From the NCBI GenBank assembly GCA_007922225.1, contig ML679961.1, forward strand, positions 62,127,430-62,191,429: DNA of 64,000 nucleotides, in the 5' to 3' direction. Positions 36,194-49,367 of this stretch are shown here, in pieces. A program made the position numbers and the translations under genes. The notes beneath the pieces were generated by a model. It was not told where the DNA came from. It worked only from the letters and a program-made list of their open reading frames with translations, and searched no databases. Every line of letters begins with the position of its first letter. Position 1 is the first letter of the stretch. Origin of the DNA: Emydura subglobosa. Taxonomy: Eukaryota > Chordata > Testudines > Chelidae.

Positions 36194-37114
36194 AATAAAT
36201 TGCTTAAGTTATTAGTAAGTTTTGTGTCTAGAATTTAATCATTGTATTCAATTTTCGTTGTTTGTAATTATATAAAAAATGAATCAGTAAAAGAAAGATT
36301 CAATTTAAGTAGTTGTAGCAAGTTAATAAATAAAGGCTATTAAATGGTTAAGAATCTGAGTAAGCCTGTCAGATTTTTCTGGGAAGTTTGCTAAGTTAAC
36401 ATTTCCAAGCCTTACATTCTGTCTTAAAAGGGGATATAGACAAGCCGCCTTAGTGTCTTAAAGCACCCTTCAAACTGCTCCCATAATTTAGGAGGCCGTT
36501 TGTCTCTGGTAATCTTGATAACCTTATCAAAACACAGCACTTAGGCACCTCACACTGCACCTTCTCAAAGGCATTCTCCCCTCCTCCCGCCAGAAGACAC
36601 TCTGATAGCCCTACTCTGGTCATGTGTGCATGAGGAAGAAAGATGAACCAGAGCTAATATTAATCCCTTATTACCCAGAGACCAAGTACTGGCACTGACA
36701 CACCCTCTTAATACCCCAATGAACCATGCAACTATTTTTTGTACCCCTGTTGTGGATAAAATAAATTGGAAGTCATCAGAGTGCTAGGCTCTGGGTTTGC
36801 TTTAGAATTCAAAAAGCGATTGGAGAGGGGTTTGTCTAACAGTTATACTTTATAGAGTACCTAGAAGAAAATTAAAAGGAAAGTGGCAGAGTAAAAACAA
36901 AGGGAAATGCATATATGTAAAGAAGACATAGGGAATAATGAGGAGCCAGAAGATAGTAGGAGAGAAAAGTTTTCTGCCTCAGTTCTCCTACCATCTCCCA
37001 ATGTCTTTCATGCCTGGTCACAAAAGCAAATAGGGTAAGCAGATCAGGTGTCTCTTCAAAGAGACAAATGGGGGCAAGAAACTTAGCTGGCTCCAAGACT
37101 GAGTTTGATAAGTT
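36194..37114. other. Unassigned spacer
   Basis: AT-rich directly after the small ORF, then ordinary. No feature recognised. Confidence 0.45.
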
Positions 37115-37470
37115 TAGAATTATAAAATATTAGAGTTGGAAGGGACCTCAGGAGGTCAGCTAGTCCAACCCCCAGCTCAAAGCAGGACTAACCTCAGCTA
37201 AATCATCCCAGCCAGGGCTTTGTCAAGCCGGGCCTTAAAAACCTCTAAAGATGGAGATTCCACCACCTCCCTAGGTAACCCATTCCAGTGCTTCACCATC
37301 CTCCTAGTGAAAAACTTTTTCCTAATATCCAACCTAGACCTCCCCCACTGCAACTTGAGACCGTTCCTCCTTGTTCTGTCAACTGTCACCACTGAGAACA
37401 GCCTAGCTCCATCCTCCCTGGAACCCCCTTTCTGGAAGGCTGCAATCAAATCCCCCCTCATTTGTGGAAG
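37115..37470 (-). mobile_element. CR1 LINE 3' end
   Basis: Begins AATATTAGAGTTGGAAGGGA, the CR1 3' terminus in reverse. The minus strand encodes [20 protein letters not shown] and [15 protein letters not shown], the conserved CR1 C-terminus. Well preserved across 80 codons and truncated at its 5' side. Confidence 0.93.
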
Positions 37471-37489
37471 TTTGTAGAAGGGATGGTAT

Positions 37490-37960
37490 GATGGGACAGC
37501 CTAATTTGGCAATTTGACTGATCTTTGATTACTAGCAGAAAATATGCCCAATGGCCTGTGAAGGGATGTTAGATGGGGGGGGGGGGGGGAGAGGGGGGGG
37601 TGGGGGTTACTTTAGAAAATTCTATCTGGGTGTCTGGCTGGTGAGTCTTGCCTACATGCTCAGGGTTTAACTGACTGCCATATTTGGGGTCAGGAAGGAA
37701 TTTTCCCCCAGGGCAGATTGGCATAGACCCTGAGGGTTTTTCGCCTTCCTCTGTAGCATGGGACATGGGTCACTTGCTGATGGATTCTCTGTACCTAGAA
37801 GTCTTTAAATCATTATTTGAGGACTTCAATAACTCAGTCTTAGGTTAGGGGTCTATTAGAGGAGTGGGTTGGTGAAGTCCTGTGTCCTGCATTGTGCAGG
37901 AGGTCAGATTAGATTATCATAATGGTCCCTTCGGACCTTATAGTCTATGAGTCTGAGCAA
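37490..37960 (+). mobile_element. CR1-type LINE tail with poly-G tract
   Basis: Contains the tail phrases GGAAGGAATTTTCCCCCAGG and TTTTCGCCTTCCTCTGTAGC, then GGTCCCTTCGGACCTTATAG and TCTATGAGTCTGAG, the 3' end of another CR1 subfamily on the plus strand. A G-run (37575-37589 and 37593-37606, with single A or T interruptions) lies inside it. Confidence 0.8.
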
Positions 37961-40029
37961 TCAGTTATAAGAAATATGCTGAAGAGCACATTTAGAAAAC
38001 CACTTTTGTAGCTTGATCTAAATAACTTGTATCAGGGCAAACTGATTGAAAGGCAGGAGTCTGAATTAGCCTGACCCAGTATGCTAATCTGGCTCCCTGT
38101 TGAACACGCTTTTCCTTTGGTTCACTGGGGCAGGTTCTGTTGAGAAATCTGCTCAACGTGATTAGAGGCAAAGGCCAATATTTTGATATTCTAAGGCCTA
38201 AAGTTAGACACCCAGTGGCCTGAGGTGCTGAGCACCAGCAGCTCCTATTGGATTTAGGAAAAGCTGCACCTCTGAAAATCGGGGCATTTTTATCAAGGAA
38301 CAATGATACAGATGTAGGCAATTACTTTTGTGCATCAGATTTGAAATTTTGGCTTAAATTCCATCAACTTGATTCTGTGAATTCTTGTTTTCTAATTAAA
38401 TGCCTCCCCAAACATCCAGTGGGCATTCACTGGTCCAGTTCTTTCCAGCATTGTTAACTCCACCCAGCCTTTTTGCATTGCTGTGCAGGTCAAGCCCGGC
38501 TCCATATATTAAAGAACCTCATCCTCCCCACCCTAACTCCATCCCAAACCTTGTTTTGGTTTAATTGCCCTCTACCACATGTGGTCACAGTTGTCCTTCC
38601 GATAGTTAACAGAGTTTATTCAAAATGCTTTTGCCAGACAAATCTAGTCAACCCCAGGATTAACTCCCATTTCATAAACATGCACATTTCCCTTCTCACT
38701 GCCGTTCCCAATAGACTGCAATGTCAATGGAGTGCTAAATGGATGTTATGTTTTCAAGGAGAAAGAGCTGACCTCGATTGCCAAAGCCAACACTAGAGGG
38801 AGCCAACAGTCTTCTTTGCTGTTTCTTTATTCTCCGGGTAAGCTGCTTGCACAGTGCTTTGAAAAGGATTTTTGTAAAGGATCTAAATCAACTAATAACC
38901 GGTAGTTAAAATTAGCTCCTCACTAGGGAATGCAGAAAAGCCTTTATAGAAAGCCCATGTGGAATTTGTCTTTCTTTTGAATGCTGCTGCAGGTGAGAGT
39001 TCACACGACTTAGCTGGGAGTAAACTCACTGTTATTGCTCTAGCATTGATTTTTACATTACAGATTAATTGTTGGTTGCCTAATAGGCTTTCTACCATGT
39101 GCCTTAAGTGTCAGTATTGTGGTGGAAGCTTAATCTTTTGAGGCAATTGTAAGAACTGCAAATCTATTTTTTTCACTGTGATCTTAGATGCTTTCTTAAA
39201 GCAGCAGATATTTTGCCAGTCCTATGCATCTCATTAGAAGATGTTTATTGTACAGTTGTCACGTTATCATAAATATGGAGATTTTTTCAATCAAAAATTA
39301 AACAATTTAGTGGAAGTAACAGATCCTCTTGTCCATAAATTATAAAATGCATCATTCATCCTGGAACTAATTCCTTATACATGTTTAGATGTGACTCTTT
39401 GGTGAATGGATGAAGATAGGGGTATGTACTGCCAGCACTGGGTGAAGAGGCTGATGCTACAGCATTGCACGTGATATGATCAGCATGCCCAGAAGGTTTA
39501 TTTTTCCTCCTCGGGCATTTTATAAACACTTCCTGAAGACACTGGTTAGTTTGCTATCTGAGCTCTATTTGTTGGGGCGCTAGACTAGCTCTTAGTCTAT
39601 AGTCTAGCTCATATTAGTCATATAGTTAATGCTCAGTATAATCTTGTTATAACCGCTTGAAAAAATCTTCCTGAATATTTATCAGCCCAGGCATAAAATA
39701 TACTTGCCCATGCTTAGCCATGTGGATGATTACAAAATATTAAGAATTTTACTTCACTTCCTGTAAAAAAAAAAAAAAAGGCTCACCCTGGGTGACCAGA
39801 CAAGTGTCAAATTTACAAGGCTGCCCTACAGCATTGTCTTAGTCCAGCGGTTCTCTGACCCATATGCTATAACCCTACGAAATGAAATATTTTGAGACCC
39901 AAGCAGTGAGGGATCATGGAGGAAACTTGCTCAGGAAAGAGCTCTCCAACATGAGGTGGGCTGCAAGACATTCAATCACCAGAGATAAAGGAACAAAAAG
40001 ATCAATTCGTTCAGGAGGAAAAGGTGAAG
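37961..40029. other. Mostly unassigned; small repeat fragments
   Basis: 38180-38285 contains GGTGCTGAGCACCAGCAGCT and a CACCTCTGAAAATCGGGGC stretch, a diverged palindromic turtle repeat. A run of As lies at about 39764-39778. Otherwise no feature is recognised. Confidence 0.5.
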
Positions 40030-40350
40030 GTATCATTAAAAATTGTTATACCGCTTCTTATCCATTGATTCCCAAGCACTTCATAAAGGTGGGCCAGCTG
40101 TATAATGCTCACTAAAGACCCATTTCAGGAAAGTTTCCCTACTTAGGACAGTACTTAAGCATGTTTAAGTCTCATTGAAGCCAATGGCACTTAAGCACAT
40201 GCTTACGTGATGGCCTGAATTGGGGCCTAGATGTGGACACGGTAAGGTAGGAAGAAGTGATCTGCCCAAAGTGTGAATCAGAGTCGAGGTGAAAATAGAT
40301 CCCAGGTCTCCTGACTTCCAGCCCAGCGCCTGATACACTGCCTCACTCCC
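40030..40350 (-). repeat. SINE-type and palindromic repeat cluster
   Basis: 40040-40130 (CCATTGATTCCCAAGCACTT, CATAAAGGTGGGCCAGCTGT) recurs at 43790-43885. 40122-40232 holds a palindrome-like stretch (CACTTAAGCACATGCTTACG). 40255-40345 reads like a reversed SINE body (CTGCCCAAAGTGTGAATCAG, CTCCTGACTTCCAGCCCAG). Confidence 0.6.
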
Positions 40351-40599
40351 ATTGTATTAGTCCAAACACTTCATGTGTCTCCACTGCCCGACTCATGAAC
40401 AAACTGTCTTTCAAACATAGTTCTAAGTGCTGCACTACCCATCACAACTGGGCCCCCAGGTCAAACGGTGTTATGCATCCTCAAAGACTCATAGAATCAA
40501 AGGAGCAGCCCAATTTCCCCCCAAAAAACACCAAATAGTGGGAGGAAAAAGAAAACAAAAACCCTCCACCTTATGACAGATTTTCTTAGTGCACTGCTG
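40351..40599. other. Unassigned spacer
   Basis: Nothing recognised. Confidence 0.5.
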
Positions 40600-40775
40600 T
40601 GAAGGAAAGCAGCTTTCATCAAAGGATCTCAAAGCACTTCACTAAAGGCAGGGCTAGAATGGGATATTCTCTCCATTTTACAGTTGAGAAAACTGATGCA
40701 CGGAAAGGTTAAATAATTTGGCCCAGACTATTCTTCAAATAAAAGAGGAATAAAATACAAGTTTCATTTCCTGAC
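40600..40775 (-). repeat. SINE fragment (MIR/CORE-like body)
   Basis: The phrases GATCTCAAAGCACTTCACTA, CTCCATTTTACAGTTGAGAA and GATGCACGGAAAGGTTAAAT are the reverse complement of a standard tRNA-SINE body. Confidence 0.7.
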
Positions 40776-43284
40776 TCCAAATACCCTTTTCTACCGTACC
40801 TTATATTTGGTGGGGGGGTTTTGTGTATGTTTTTTTTTTTTTAAAGAACCCCACAAGGATGGAAAACACCACATACAGATATTGTGACCATTGTCTCTCA
40901 GTCCTAAACATCAGTGCCCAAAGACCTGACATTCCAGTAAGAAATTTCTCAGATGAGACCACACAGTGCTATCCACTTGTGTGGCCAGATGTCAGGTCAT
41001 GTGAATAAAAGGTGAATTATAGACAGCATTAGAATATCGCTATGTCAGCTAATCCCCTACAAAGGTTTCTGGTTTTATCACAGACATTAGAGATGGGAAA
41101 GACCTTATTACACTAGTCCATCCGCAGGGAGCAGAAGAGGATTATTCTCTACAGGGAATTTTCTAGTGCTTTGTTCTATTTAGAACTAAAATAGCTGTGA
41201 TTAATTTTTCCATCTGTGAGAATCTGAGGCTAGAAATGCTCAAGAGCCCTGCTGTGCAAGTTCTCTCTTTTAATCTTTAGCAGACAGAGGGTGTCATCTC
41301 CATGTCAAATACTGACTAATTTCTCTTCCCATCCTTCAGGCAGAAGTGCTGTGTGGGGCTGCAGCATGTGGTACACAGTACTATCCAGGGCAGTATGGAT
41401 AGCCTTTGTCCTCAGGGTTTAATATGATTACCAACAAAAGCAAAGTAGTTTCAGGCTTCATAGCTGATCAGTTTGCAATTTATTTAATTATATTACTCTA
41501 ATATCTGCCTCATTTCAATTTTGTTCTTTTCCTGCAGCTACCAACATTCACATCTCTTCTCAGCACTAGTGCTACAGTAGCTGTTATTGACATTTATGTG
41601 GTTCTGGAGGGGTCAAGGGTTTAGAATTACCAGTATCCCCTTTGTCAAGATCAAAGCAATACCAGGGGGCGGGGAGGGGAGGACAGGGGAAAGAGGGAAA
41701 CATTTTGGGAAGCTAACCAAGACTGATCTCTCCCTCCAGCAGAATTAGCTCACAGCTTGCCAAGTCCAGAGCATTGTACAAAATGCTTAAAATACTGCAA
41801 GGTGAATTTCTATAAAGTTATTAATAACAGTGCATGACTTTGCTGTTATACTGCAAGGCAGGTAGTACAAAAGGCTTTCAAAGCTTTGCACAAACTAAAT
41901 ATTAATTACTGAGGGCCCAAGAGGTTAAGAGGTAAATTTTCCACAAAAAATATTGCCATTAATTTGGGTGTCTCCATTTTTTAAGTGGTCAACCTATAGC
42001 CAAGATTGGCCTTGTGGTTGTCCAGCAGCTGTAAAAAATAGACTGTTGGTGTCACATTCTCAAAAATTGGACAAGCAAATTTAGTGACCACCTTTGAAAA
42101 GCTGGGTCTCAGCGACTTGCCCTGGCCCCATGGTCACACCACAGGGGCAGCGACAGCCCTGGGAAGAGGAGCTCCAGCACCCACTCCCTTGCTCTGAGGC
42201 AGCACAGTCTGCATGCATCAGTTCAGTTTCAGGAAGCAGTGCTTTTAATTTAAATCATTTGCGATAAGTCATTGGCTGGTTTGTGAGGAAGAAAGAAAAA
42301 GGTGGCTCCAGAATGAAGGACAGTTGAGGGTACAGTTAAAAACAGGCTGATTGCTTTGTTCCAGCAGTGAAAGAGACAGGGCATGTTGTAGAGGGGAGAG
42401 CAACCACAAAATAAAATTCAGGTAAGTGCAGCTCATAGGTTTTGTCATCACCAGAAGGATGGATGGATTTCCTGATATGTAGACATGGGCCACACTCCAA
42501 TCCATTTCACCCCCCAACGTTGGTATTTCTGATAAAACTGAACCCAGGTTCAAAATGCCACTGAGAATTGGGTTTGAAAACCCAAATCTGACTGTAGCCA
42601 TATTTTTCAAAACCAAATCAACCCCCGTTTGCTCCTTCTGCGGTGTAATAAAACGGAAACCTTTCATCCAAACTGCCCAATAGCGCTTGGTTCAGATAAA
42701 AATGGAAGCCAGAGCCCAACCACTTCTGTTTTTGGATTTGAAAAAAACAATGCCTTATTAATGAGAATTTGTAAAAGCAAACAAACAAACAAACAAACGC
42801 CAAAACTAAAAATAACCCAAACCACCAACCAGATCTCTAGCCCAGCTCTGTTTGTAAATAAGTTCCCTGTTAATTGCTTTCTGTATGACAGTCCATGAGA
42901 ATAGGCCAGTTTTGCAGCACGGCACTCTAAGATTTATATACCAGCGATTCAGAAAACAGGATTTGTCATTCCGGCTCAGACCATGGCATGCAGACCTGTG
43001 TCCTGCCTCTGGCAGTGTCCAGAAATCCATTTACTGCACTTAGCTAAATGTGCCCCACAGTATACAAGGGGAAAAACCCCTTAGTAACTACAGAAGTGAT
43101 CATCTTATGCCTCCAAGCTTGAGATTTGATTACCCTTATCTTTACAAGCATACATACAAATAGCATTGGCCATAAAACAAATTATCCACCCCTTTTAAAA
43201 ACCTAGCTATGATCTCTAGCTGTGACCTTCTGCAGCCATGATTCCACATGCTGCCCACCTGCTGTGTATATACCTCAGGCCAGA
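40776..43284. other. Unassigned spacer with (CAAA)n
   Basis: (CAAA)5 lies at 42778-42798. A possible SINE or palindrome fragment is near 42060-42160 (CTTTGAAAAGCTGGGTCTCA). The minus-strand frame at 42269-42667 has no support. Confidence 0.5.
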
Positions 43285-43475
43285 GTTTTAAAGGTATTTA
43301 GGGATCTAAAAATGCAGGTAGGCATCTAATAGGACTTTCAGATGTGCCCAAGCACCTAATTCCTATTGAAATCAATGGGAGTCAGGCACCTAACCTGCTT
43401 AGTCCCTTTTGAAAATCCTATTAGGTGCCTACCTGCATCTTTAGGTGCCTAAATACCTTTAAAAATCTGGCTCCT
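43285..43475. repeat. Palindromic repeat (MITE-like), copy 1
   Basis: The left half (TTTAAAGGTATTTAGGGATC, GCAGGTAGGCATCTAATAGG) is complementary to the right half (CCTATTAGGTGCCTACCTGC, GTGCCTAAATACCTTTAAAA) around CAATGGGAGTCAGGCACCTA. The arms are about 60 bp. Confidence 0.8.
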
Positions 43476-43774
43476 ATTTTCTTTGTATTTATTCTAAATT
43501 TCAATGCCACTAATTTGGAGCGATCCTTTTCATATTATTAGACAGCATAAGAAAAGGACTTGTTCATTTTCATCACACCCTTTGGTGCCAGGTCATTGTG
43601 TCCCAGAATCCCTTAAGGCATATGATTAAATTTATGCCAGCCCACACTCTCGTCTTCCGGTTGAGGCAACCATACAAACAAAAATCCAGATTCTCCAACA
43701 TCCCCTCCTCTGATCTTTGGTACGTTGCAAGTCAGTCAACCTCACCTTGCTCTCTCCCCTTCCCGGAGTGTGAA
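43476..43774. other. Unassigned spacer
   Basis: No feature recognised. Confidence 0.5.
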
Positions 43775-43890
43775 GGATCCTTCATTAAAAATAGTTATAT
43801 CACTTCTGATCCATTGATTCCCAAGCACTTCATAAAGGTGAGCCAGCTGTATAATGCTCATTAAAGAACCATTTCAGGAAAGTTTCCCTT
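43775..43890 (-). repeat. Second copy of the 40040-40130 SINE segment
   Basis: Shares about 110 bp with 40030-40140 at roughly 90 percent by eye, including TTGATTCCCAAGCACTTCAT and TTTCAGGAAAGTTTCCC. Confidence 0.8.
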
Positions 43891-44227
43891 ACTGTCCTTC
43901 ATTATCAGGGAGGGACACATGGACAGCAGCTGAGACAACCAAATCAGAGACATTTTCATTGTCTTTGAATTTAAACAATGTAATATTCAAGAAGGCAATC
44001 ATAACTTAAAAACACATTTTTGGCTAAAAAAATTGGACCTAATGCTGTTACATGGAATATCTAAGACCATGACAAGAGATCAGAAAAAAAATTGTGGGTT
44101 TTTTTTTCCCCATACATTTTGATGAGACTTAGTGTAGAGGCAGTTTCAGAGTATCCCCAGCATGGTCCGTCTATACAGTTTTCTCTCCTTGTGACAGTCT
44201 CTTTCACAGCACACTTTAATAATATGA
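43891..44227. other. Unassigned spacer
   Basis: Nothing recognised. Confidence 0.5.
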
Positions 44228-44482
44228 ATATGGGCCAGATTGTAAAAGGTATTTAGGTGCCTAAAGATGTAGCTAAGTGCCTGGTGGAATTTACAAAAGA
44301 GCCCAGGCACCCAGTTTCCATTGACTTCAAGTCTTGTGATTTCGTAGTCACACAGGGCTGGATTTCAAGTCTTGAAATCATTGGGAGTTAGGCACCTAAC
44401 CTGATCAGCTGCTTTTGTGAATCCCACTAGGCACCTATCTGTGTATTTAGGCACCTAAATAACTTTGAAAATCTGACCTTAT
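44228..44482. repeat. Palindromic repeat (MITE-like), copy 2
   Basis: The left arm AAAAGGTATTTAGGTGCCTA pairs with the right arm TATTTAGGCACCTAAATAAC. It is the same family as 43285-43475, with a longer centre containing a near-duplicate of TTTCAAGTCTTGAAATC. Confidence 0.78.
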
Positions 44483-44909
44483 GAGACTATAAAAGATTTG
44501 GCAGGAAGGAGCCTGGGGCAAATGTGGGACTGGAAGCTACTTTGAATAGATTATTTTTTAAAAATTGACTAAAGTACAAGTGTATAGAATCCGTTTAAGA
44601 AAAAATAGAGAAACTGGAAAAAATAAAGCAAAAACCTTTCCTCTTATTTTCAGACTTAAGCTCTGGGACCAGTATGCCAATAAGGGTCTGGAAATGTCGA
44701 AGTCAGGGAGTTGTATTCTTACATCCAATTAGCAGGCTCTCAGTTCACAGTTTAGTTCATAGTCTATTGGAACAGACAGTCTCATCCCAATAGTGTTGTC
44801 TCTCTCTTCTCCTTTCCTAGAAGGGGCTCTCTTTTACTGAGAGAAGCCCAGATTTGGGGGAAGAGGTGTTCCCCCACCTTACAGGGCTGGAGTCTAAGTG
44901 TAATCTCCA
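44483..44909. other. Unassigned spacer
   Basis: Nothing recognised. Confidence 0.5.
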
Positions 44910-45150
44910 GTATACAAAACGTAAAAATGGCCACATTGGGTCAGAACAATGATCCATCTAGACCAGTATCCTGTCTTTCAACAGTTGCCAAAGCCAGTTG
45001 CTTTAGAGGGAATGAACAGAACAGGGCAATTATCAAATGATCCACCCCGTCGTCCACTCCCAGCTTCTGGCAGTTAGAGGCTAGGGACACCCAGAACATG
45101 GGGTTGTATGCCATGGGGGCATACCAGAACTTACTCTTGCCATACAGTTA
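44910..45150 (-). mobile_element. CR1 LINE 3' tail
   Basis: TGGCCACATTGGGTCAGAAC, ATCCATCTAGACCAGTATCC and AGAGGCTAGGGACACCCAGA are the reverse complement of a turtle CR1 3' tail. Non-coding and 5'-truncated. Confidence 0.78.
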
Positions 45151-46369
45151 ACTAGAGTCATTACCCTTCTCAGCCTCAGTGATTATCCAAATTCAGCTCT
45201 ACTCTAAGTGGATGCCACTCCCACTTGAACATGCCTATTTCATCTGAGTGAAATCTTAGGGCAGACGACACATGTTATGTTTATTCTTGATTTGATTCCT
45301 TCCACATTAACAGGTGTCAGCCAAGTTTCATTGTTTAATGAAGTGCTTCAAACTCTACCACATTTTTTCTCCTGGGCCCCATGATATTAATTTTGATTCC
45401 TCTGCCATCTGTTTGCCAGAATCAGAGTTGCAATAGCTCTTGCTGCATTGGATGTTGCGTGCCTGGGAGAGAAAGTAGCTGCAAGATAAAATGATCAGTC
45501 CAGCAGAATGTACTATTTTTTTGGTAAATGCAGGCATTAGGGTGAGAGGGAAGGAAGAGAAAAGAGCAGACATGAAGCTTAGAGTGAAGCGTTATAAGCA
45601 TCCCACTTTCTCTGCCACTTAGGTGAGAGACCCATTTATAGTGGTTAATCAGTTGTATCGACCATCATGACAACCTGAGTTTAGGAAGGTGCAAAGGCGC
45701 TTGTCCGTGACTGGATGCCAATCTGAGTTAATTGGGCTTCTTTAGGTGCTGAAAACTGATGAAGCAAGCTCTCTCTTTTGGTTACTAGCAGTCCCATCTG
45801 CACAGCATCCCCATCAGCTGCTTTTCCAGACCTGATGATAGGAACATCTTTCTCAAGAGTACAATTGGGTGGAGCAGAATCCTGAATCAGGGATTTGGTC
45901 CATACATTTTTGTGTGTGTATAAATAAAGCTGACTACAGTTATGCAAAATCCTCGAGAAAAAGTCACTGCATAGTAGGAGGCTCATTAGCCACATATGCA
46001 GCACCATAAACAACAGACAGGAAGGGAGCAGTGGAGATATTTGGCCTTTGCTCTTGTCTCAAAACACTGGGGGGAGCCTATACTATGCCTGACCCCGTGC
46101 AAGAGTGCAGAGAGCAAGGATCTTGCCCTCTTATATCCTGCTCAGGATAATAATGCTGCTGAGCATAATCAGTCCTTGAACACAGGGAACCAGTCTGCTC
46201 TGAGTTAGTGCCGTCATCAGTGCTAGCTCTCTAATGGATGGATAAAAGCAGGACTCTGCTCCTCAATCTCAATAGCCAAGAGAGCTGGCCCCACACAGAG
46301 GAAAGCACTTCAAAAAGGAGTGTGTAGATCACACTATCCATAAGCGGCTGGAGGTACAATGCCTTTTAT
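45151..46369. other. Unassigned spacer
   Basis: No gene. The minus-strand frame at 45681-46013 is unsupported. Confidence 0.45.
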
Positions 46370-46560
46370 AGCTTCTGAAGGGCAATGCACTTCCACCTTA
46401 TCCATCCATCTTAGGTACATCTATGTCCTGCATCACCTCACAAGCTTTAATGTATTTATCCTGACAACACCCCTGTGAAGTAGGGGACTGCTATTACCCC
46501 CTTACTGAGGGCGGTGGCTGAAAGCCATCCATTTACCCCACAATGCACAGGCACCCTGAT
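46370..46560 (-). repeat. Old SINE remnant
   Basis: Around 46440-46505, CAAGCTTTAATGTATTTATC and ACACCCCTGTGAAGTAGGGG resemble the reverse complement of a SINE body. Strongly diverged. Confidence 0.5.
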
Positions 46561-49367
46561 CCACATCCACAGCTTATTCTTTAGCCCACTTTAACTGAAG
46601 GAAGTTCAGAAACATATGAAACCTTCAGAAAATTAAATAAGCAGGACGGCAATGCTTGGGGTCATTTGCTGTCGGGACATGACCAGCTGGGTTAAATAGA
46701 GGTTGGATAAACGGGGTTACAGCCTGTTATACCACGAACGGAATGAGACAAAAATGTTGAATGGCTGAAATGAACGGCTTTTTCAAAAGCTAACATCTGT
46801 TACTTTAGAATTTCAAAGTAAACATTCAGATAAAATAGTCCTCCTTAAAATCCTCCCATCCTGCCTGTGGAGATGAAGCTAAATCCCTACATACTAGAAA
46901 TGGTCACATTTGAGGGAGTTTCCACCAGTTCCATGTTGTCGCTGTTCCCACACTCTTTACCTATTTCACCATTTTGGCTCAGCGTTGCTCTCTGTTCTGT
47001 TCCATTCTGGCTGTAGGAATGGAGGGAAGGCTGATGTCTGTCTTCCAGAAAACTGAATTTTTAGATGCTAACTTAATTAGGGAAATGGCAACCATCTGGG
47101 TTCTCCTTCCGTCTCTGTACAAGGCGAGTTGTTCTGACTTCAGACTTGCCATATAGAATTTTACAAAGAGCCATGCAGACAGCAAATGAACAGAACCCTG
47201 CTAAAAAGGGAGACGGTTATAGGGCCACCCAAAAACCATGACCACCAAAGCAGAGTGTTATGTGAATTTATGAAAAAGAAAACTGTGTCCCTATCCCTTA
47301 AAGATGTTTGACGGATCTCTTTATTGTGTAAGAAAAGGCCTACTGAGCCCTACCTATTTGTCAGGGTCTGGATCATGTCACTGCCTCCAGCATGGCATCT
47401 CCACAGTAGATGATGTTTTTTCTTTGTAATTGTTTAGTAAATATTGCTATCTGACTTCCTGCAAGGGCAACCCAGGACACACTATTAAACATTAGAACCC
47501 TCCACACTGGCCTGCACAAAGTATTTAGGCTGGTGTTTTCAATGGAGCCTACAGCAGTTATTACATTCAACAGGAGCTGGGCATTCACCTCTCTAGGCTC
47601 CTTTCACAGCCCAGATTGAATTACCGATTCCGTAGGTGGAAAGGTAGACAGGAACTCAAAGAGTTTGCAATTTTAGCTTCATCTCCATGATCAGCCTCTA
47701 ACTGAAGGGTTTCAGGAATGTGGTTTGAGGGGCCAACTATAATTTGATGTCCTCAAATGTAGCCCCCAGGACTGCAAGCAATTCACTGCAACAAGAGAGG
47801 CTGGAGGCTCAGCACTCAGTGGTGCCTTCTGCTGACAGAAAAAGTAGACAGCACTATACTGACATGCAGTGGGAGCTATCCTATGATGCGATGTGTAGGA
47901 TGAGCTGATGCTCTATTGGCTCACCCTTCTCCCTGCTATTTCCATGGAAGTGATGAAAGAGGAACTTTAGGAAGGCCAAATTTGGGGAGAAAGTTTGAGC
48001 TGATCTTTGTTGTTATATGGTTGTTTTCTTAATAAAACCAGGAAAGGAGGCAAGTTGGCACTTTATCTATCATACTGAGTGGACTAGTTTTTAGATCAGG
48101 CTGGAAAAGGTGCCTGCTCATATCCTTCCTTATTCCTTCCTCTCCTCTCCCCGAGATACACACACACACACAAAGTGAAGGGAAGGGTGATGGGAAAGTG
48201 AAAATATGTGAAGATAATCAATGGGGATACAGAATGAGGAAGATGAGTCAGTGAGTGGAGGGGGAAATGAGTGAACGAAGGAGTTGACAGAATGTTGGAG
48301 GGAGTGAGGAAGAGGAAGACGGAATGGGAGATGGAGAGCCTGAGCTCAAAGGTTTTTAACTAACTTGGGTGTTTGTTCCACACCTGTAAACAATTATTAG
48401 AGTGTACCTCACTGCAAGGTGATGTCAAAGTTGATCAATTGCACATTTTTATCGATGGTGGCCTCAATCAACAAGTAATACCCTATAACAGAAGAGATGT
48501 ACAAACAGAATGGTTTGCATTTATTTTTCAGAACAAATTTAAATAAAGTCTGCATGTCACGTGGTCTTGCCCTGATTTTCTGCCAAGCTGCCAATGTGGT
48601 CCATGGTATGTAAAGTTTGGGAACCTTTAGCTCCACCTGAATGTGGATGTGGGTAGGGGAACTCACTTAGAAGCACTAACCTTTGTCCATCAATTCAAAA
48701 TCCAATAAAAATGGATTTTACAATGGAAAGATGGAAAGCAATGCTCTCACAATGGAAAGTGCTAAAAGCCAGTGCTCTTAGCAAGATTCCAGTCAGCTCC
48801 TGGAATACCCTACACTATTGTCCATAGAACTCCCTTTCAGTAGCTATTTCTCTATTGGACTGAAATAGACTTTCCTCTTTACTATCCATTGTGTGGGGAT
48901 GCCCTGGATCTAGCCAGTAAAAATGTGGTAGAGAAGAAACAGTCTTCTCAGGACAAATTTTAATTAAAGTGTTACCCCTGACTGACCAGTGGATGCTTGT
49001 GCCAGCAGTGGACCTAGAAACCTTCCAACCAACTTGGTGAAGCTGATGCATGGGAATCAAAAATTAAAGATAAGAAAAATTATTCTTCATTAGAGAAATA
49101 AGAACATTCTAATTAAGATGGAGTGGGGAGAGAAGATTTTGCACTAGAATAGAGAGCATAATGGTGAAGTGTGTATACTTATATACAAGGGGAAAGGAAA
49201 AGAAGAGACTACGTGGAGAATGGAACTCTTGTCTCCTTGAGTGCTGATGCATTGGTGCAATGAGGAAGGACCAGGAAAGGAGGCTCTGTCTTTAGGAAGT
49301 TTCAAACAACATAAAAACCCAACAAAAATCAATCAAAAATGGTTTTAGAAGAGCCTTTAAAATGAGT
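46561..49367. other. Unassigned spacer
   Basis: A (CA)n run lies near 48161-48172 and a purine-rich stretch from 48175 to 48345. No gene or transposon is otherwise recognised, so conserved regulatory DNA cannot be excluded. Confidence 0.45.

Noticed and set aside
46974..47185. Overlapping plus and minus frames that looked like a conserved block
   Set aside because: No protein family resemblance and no splice signals. Conservation cannot be judged from one sequence.
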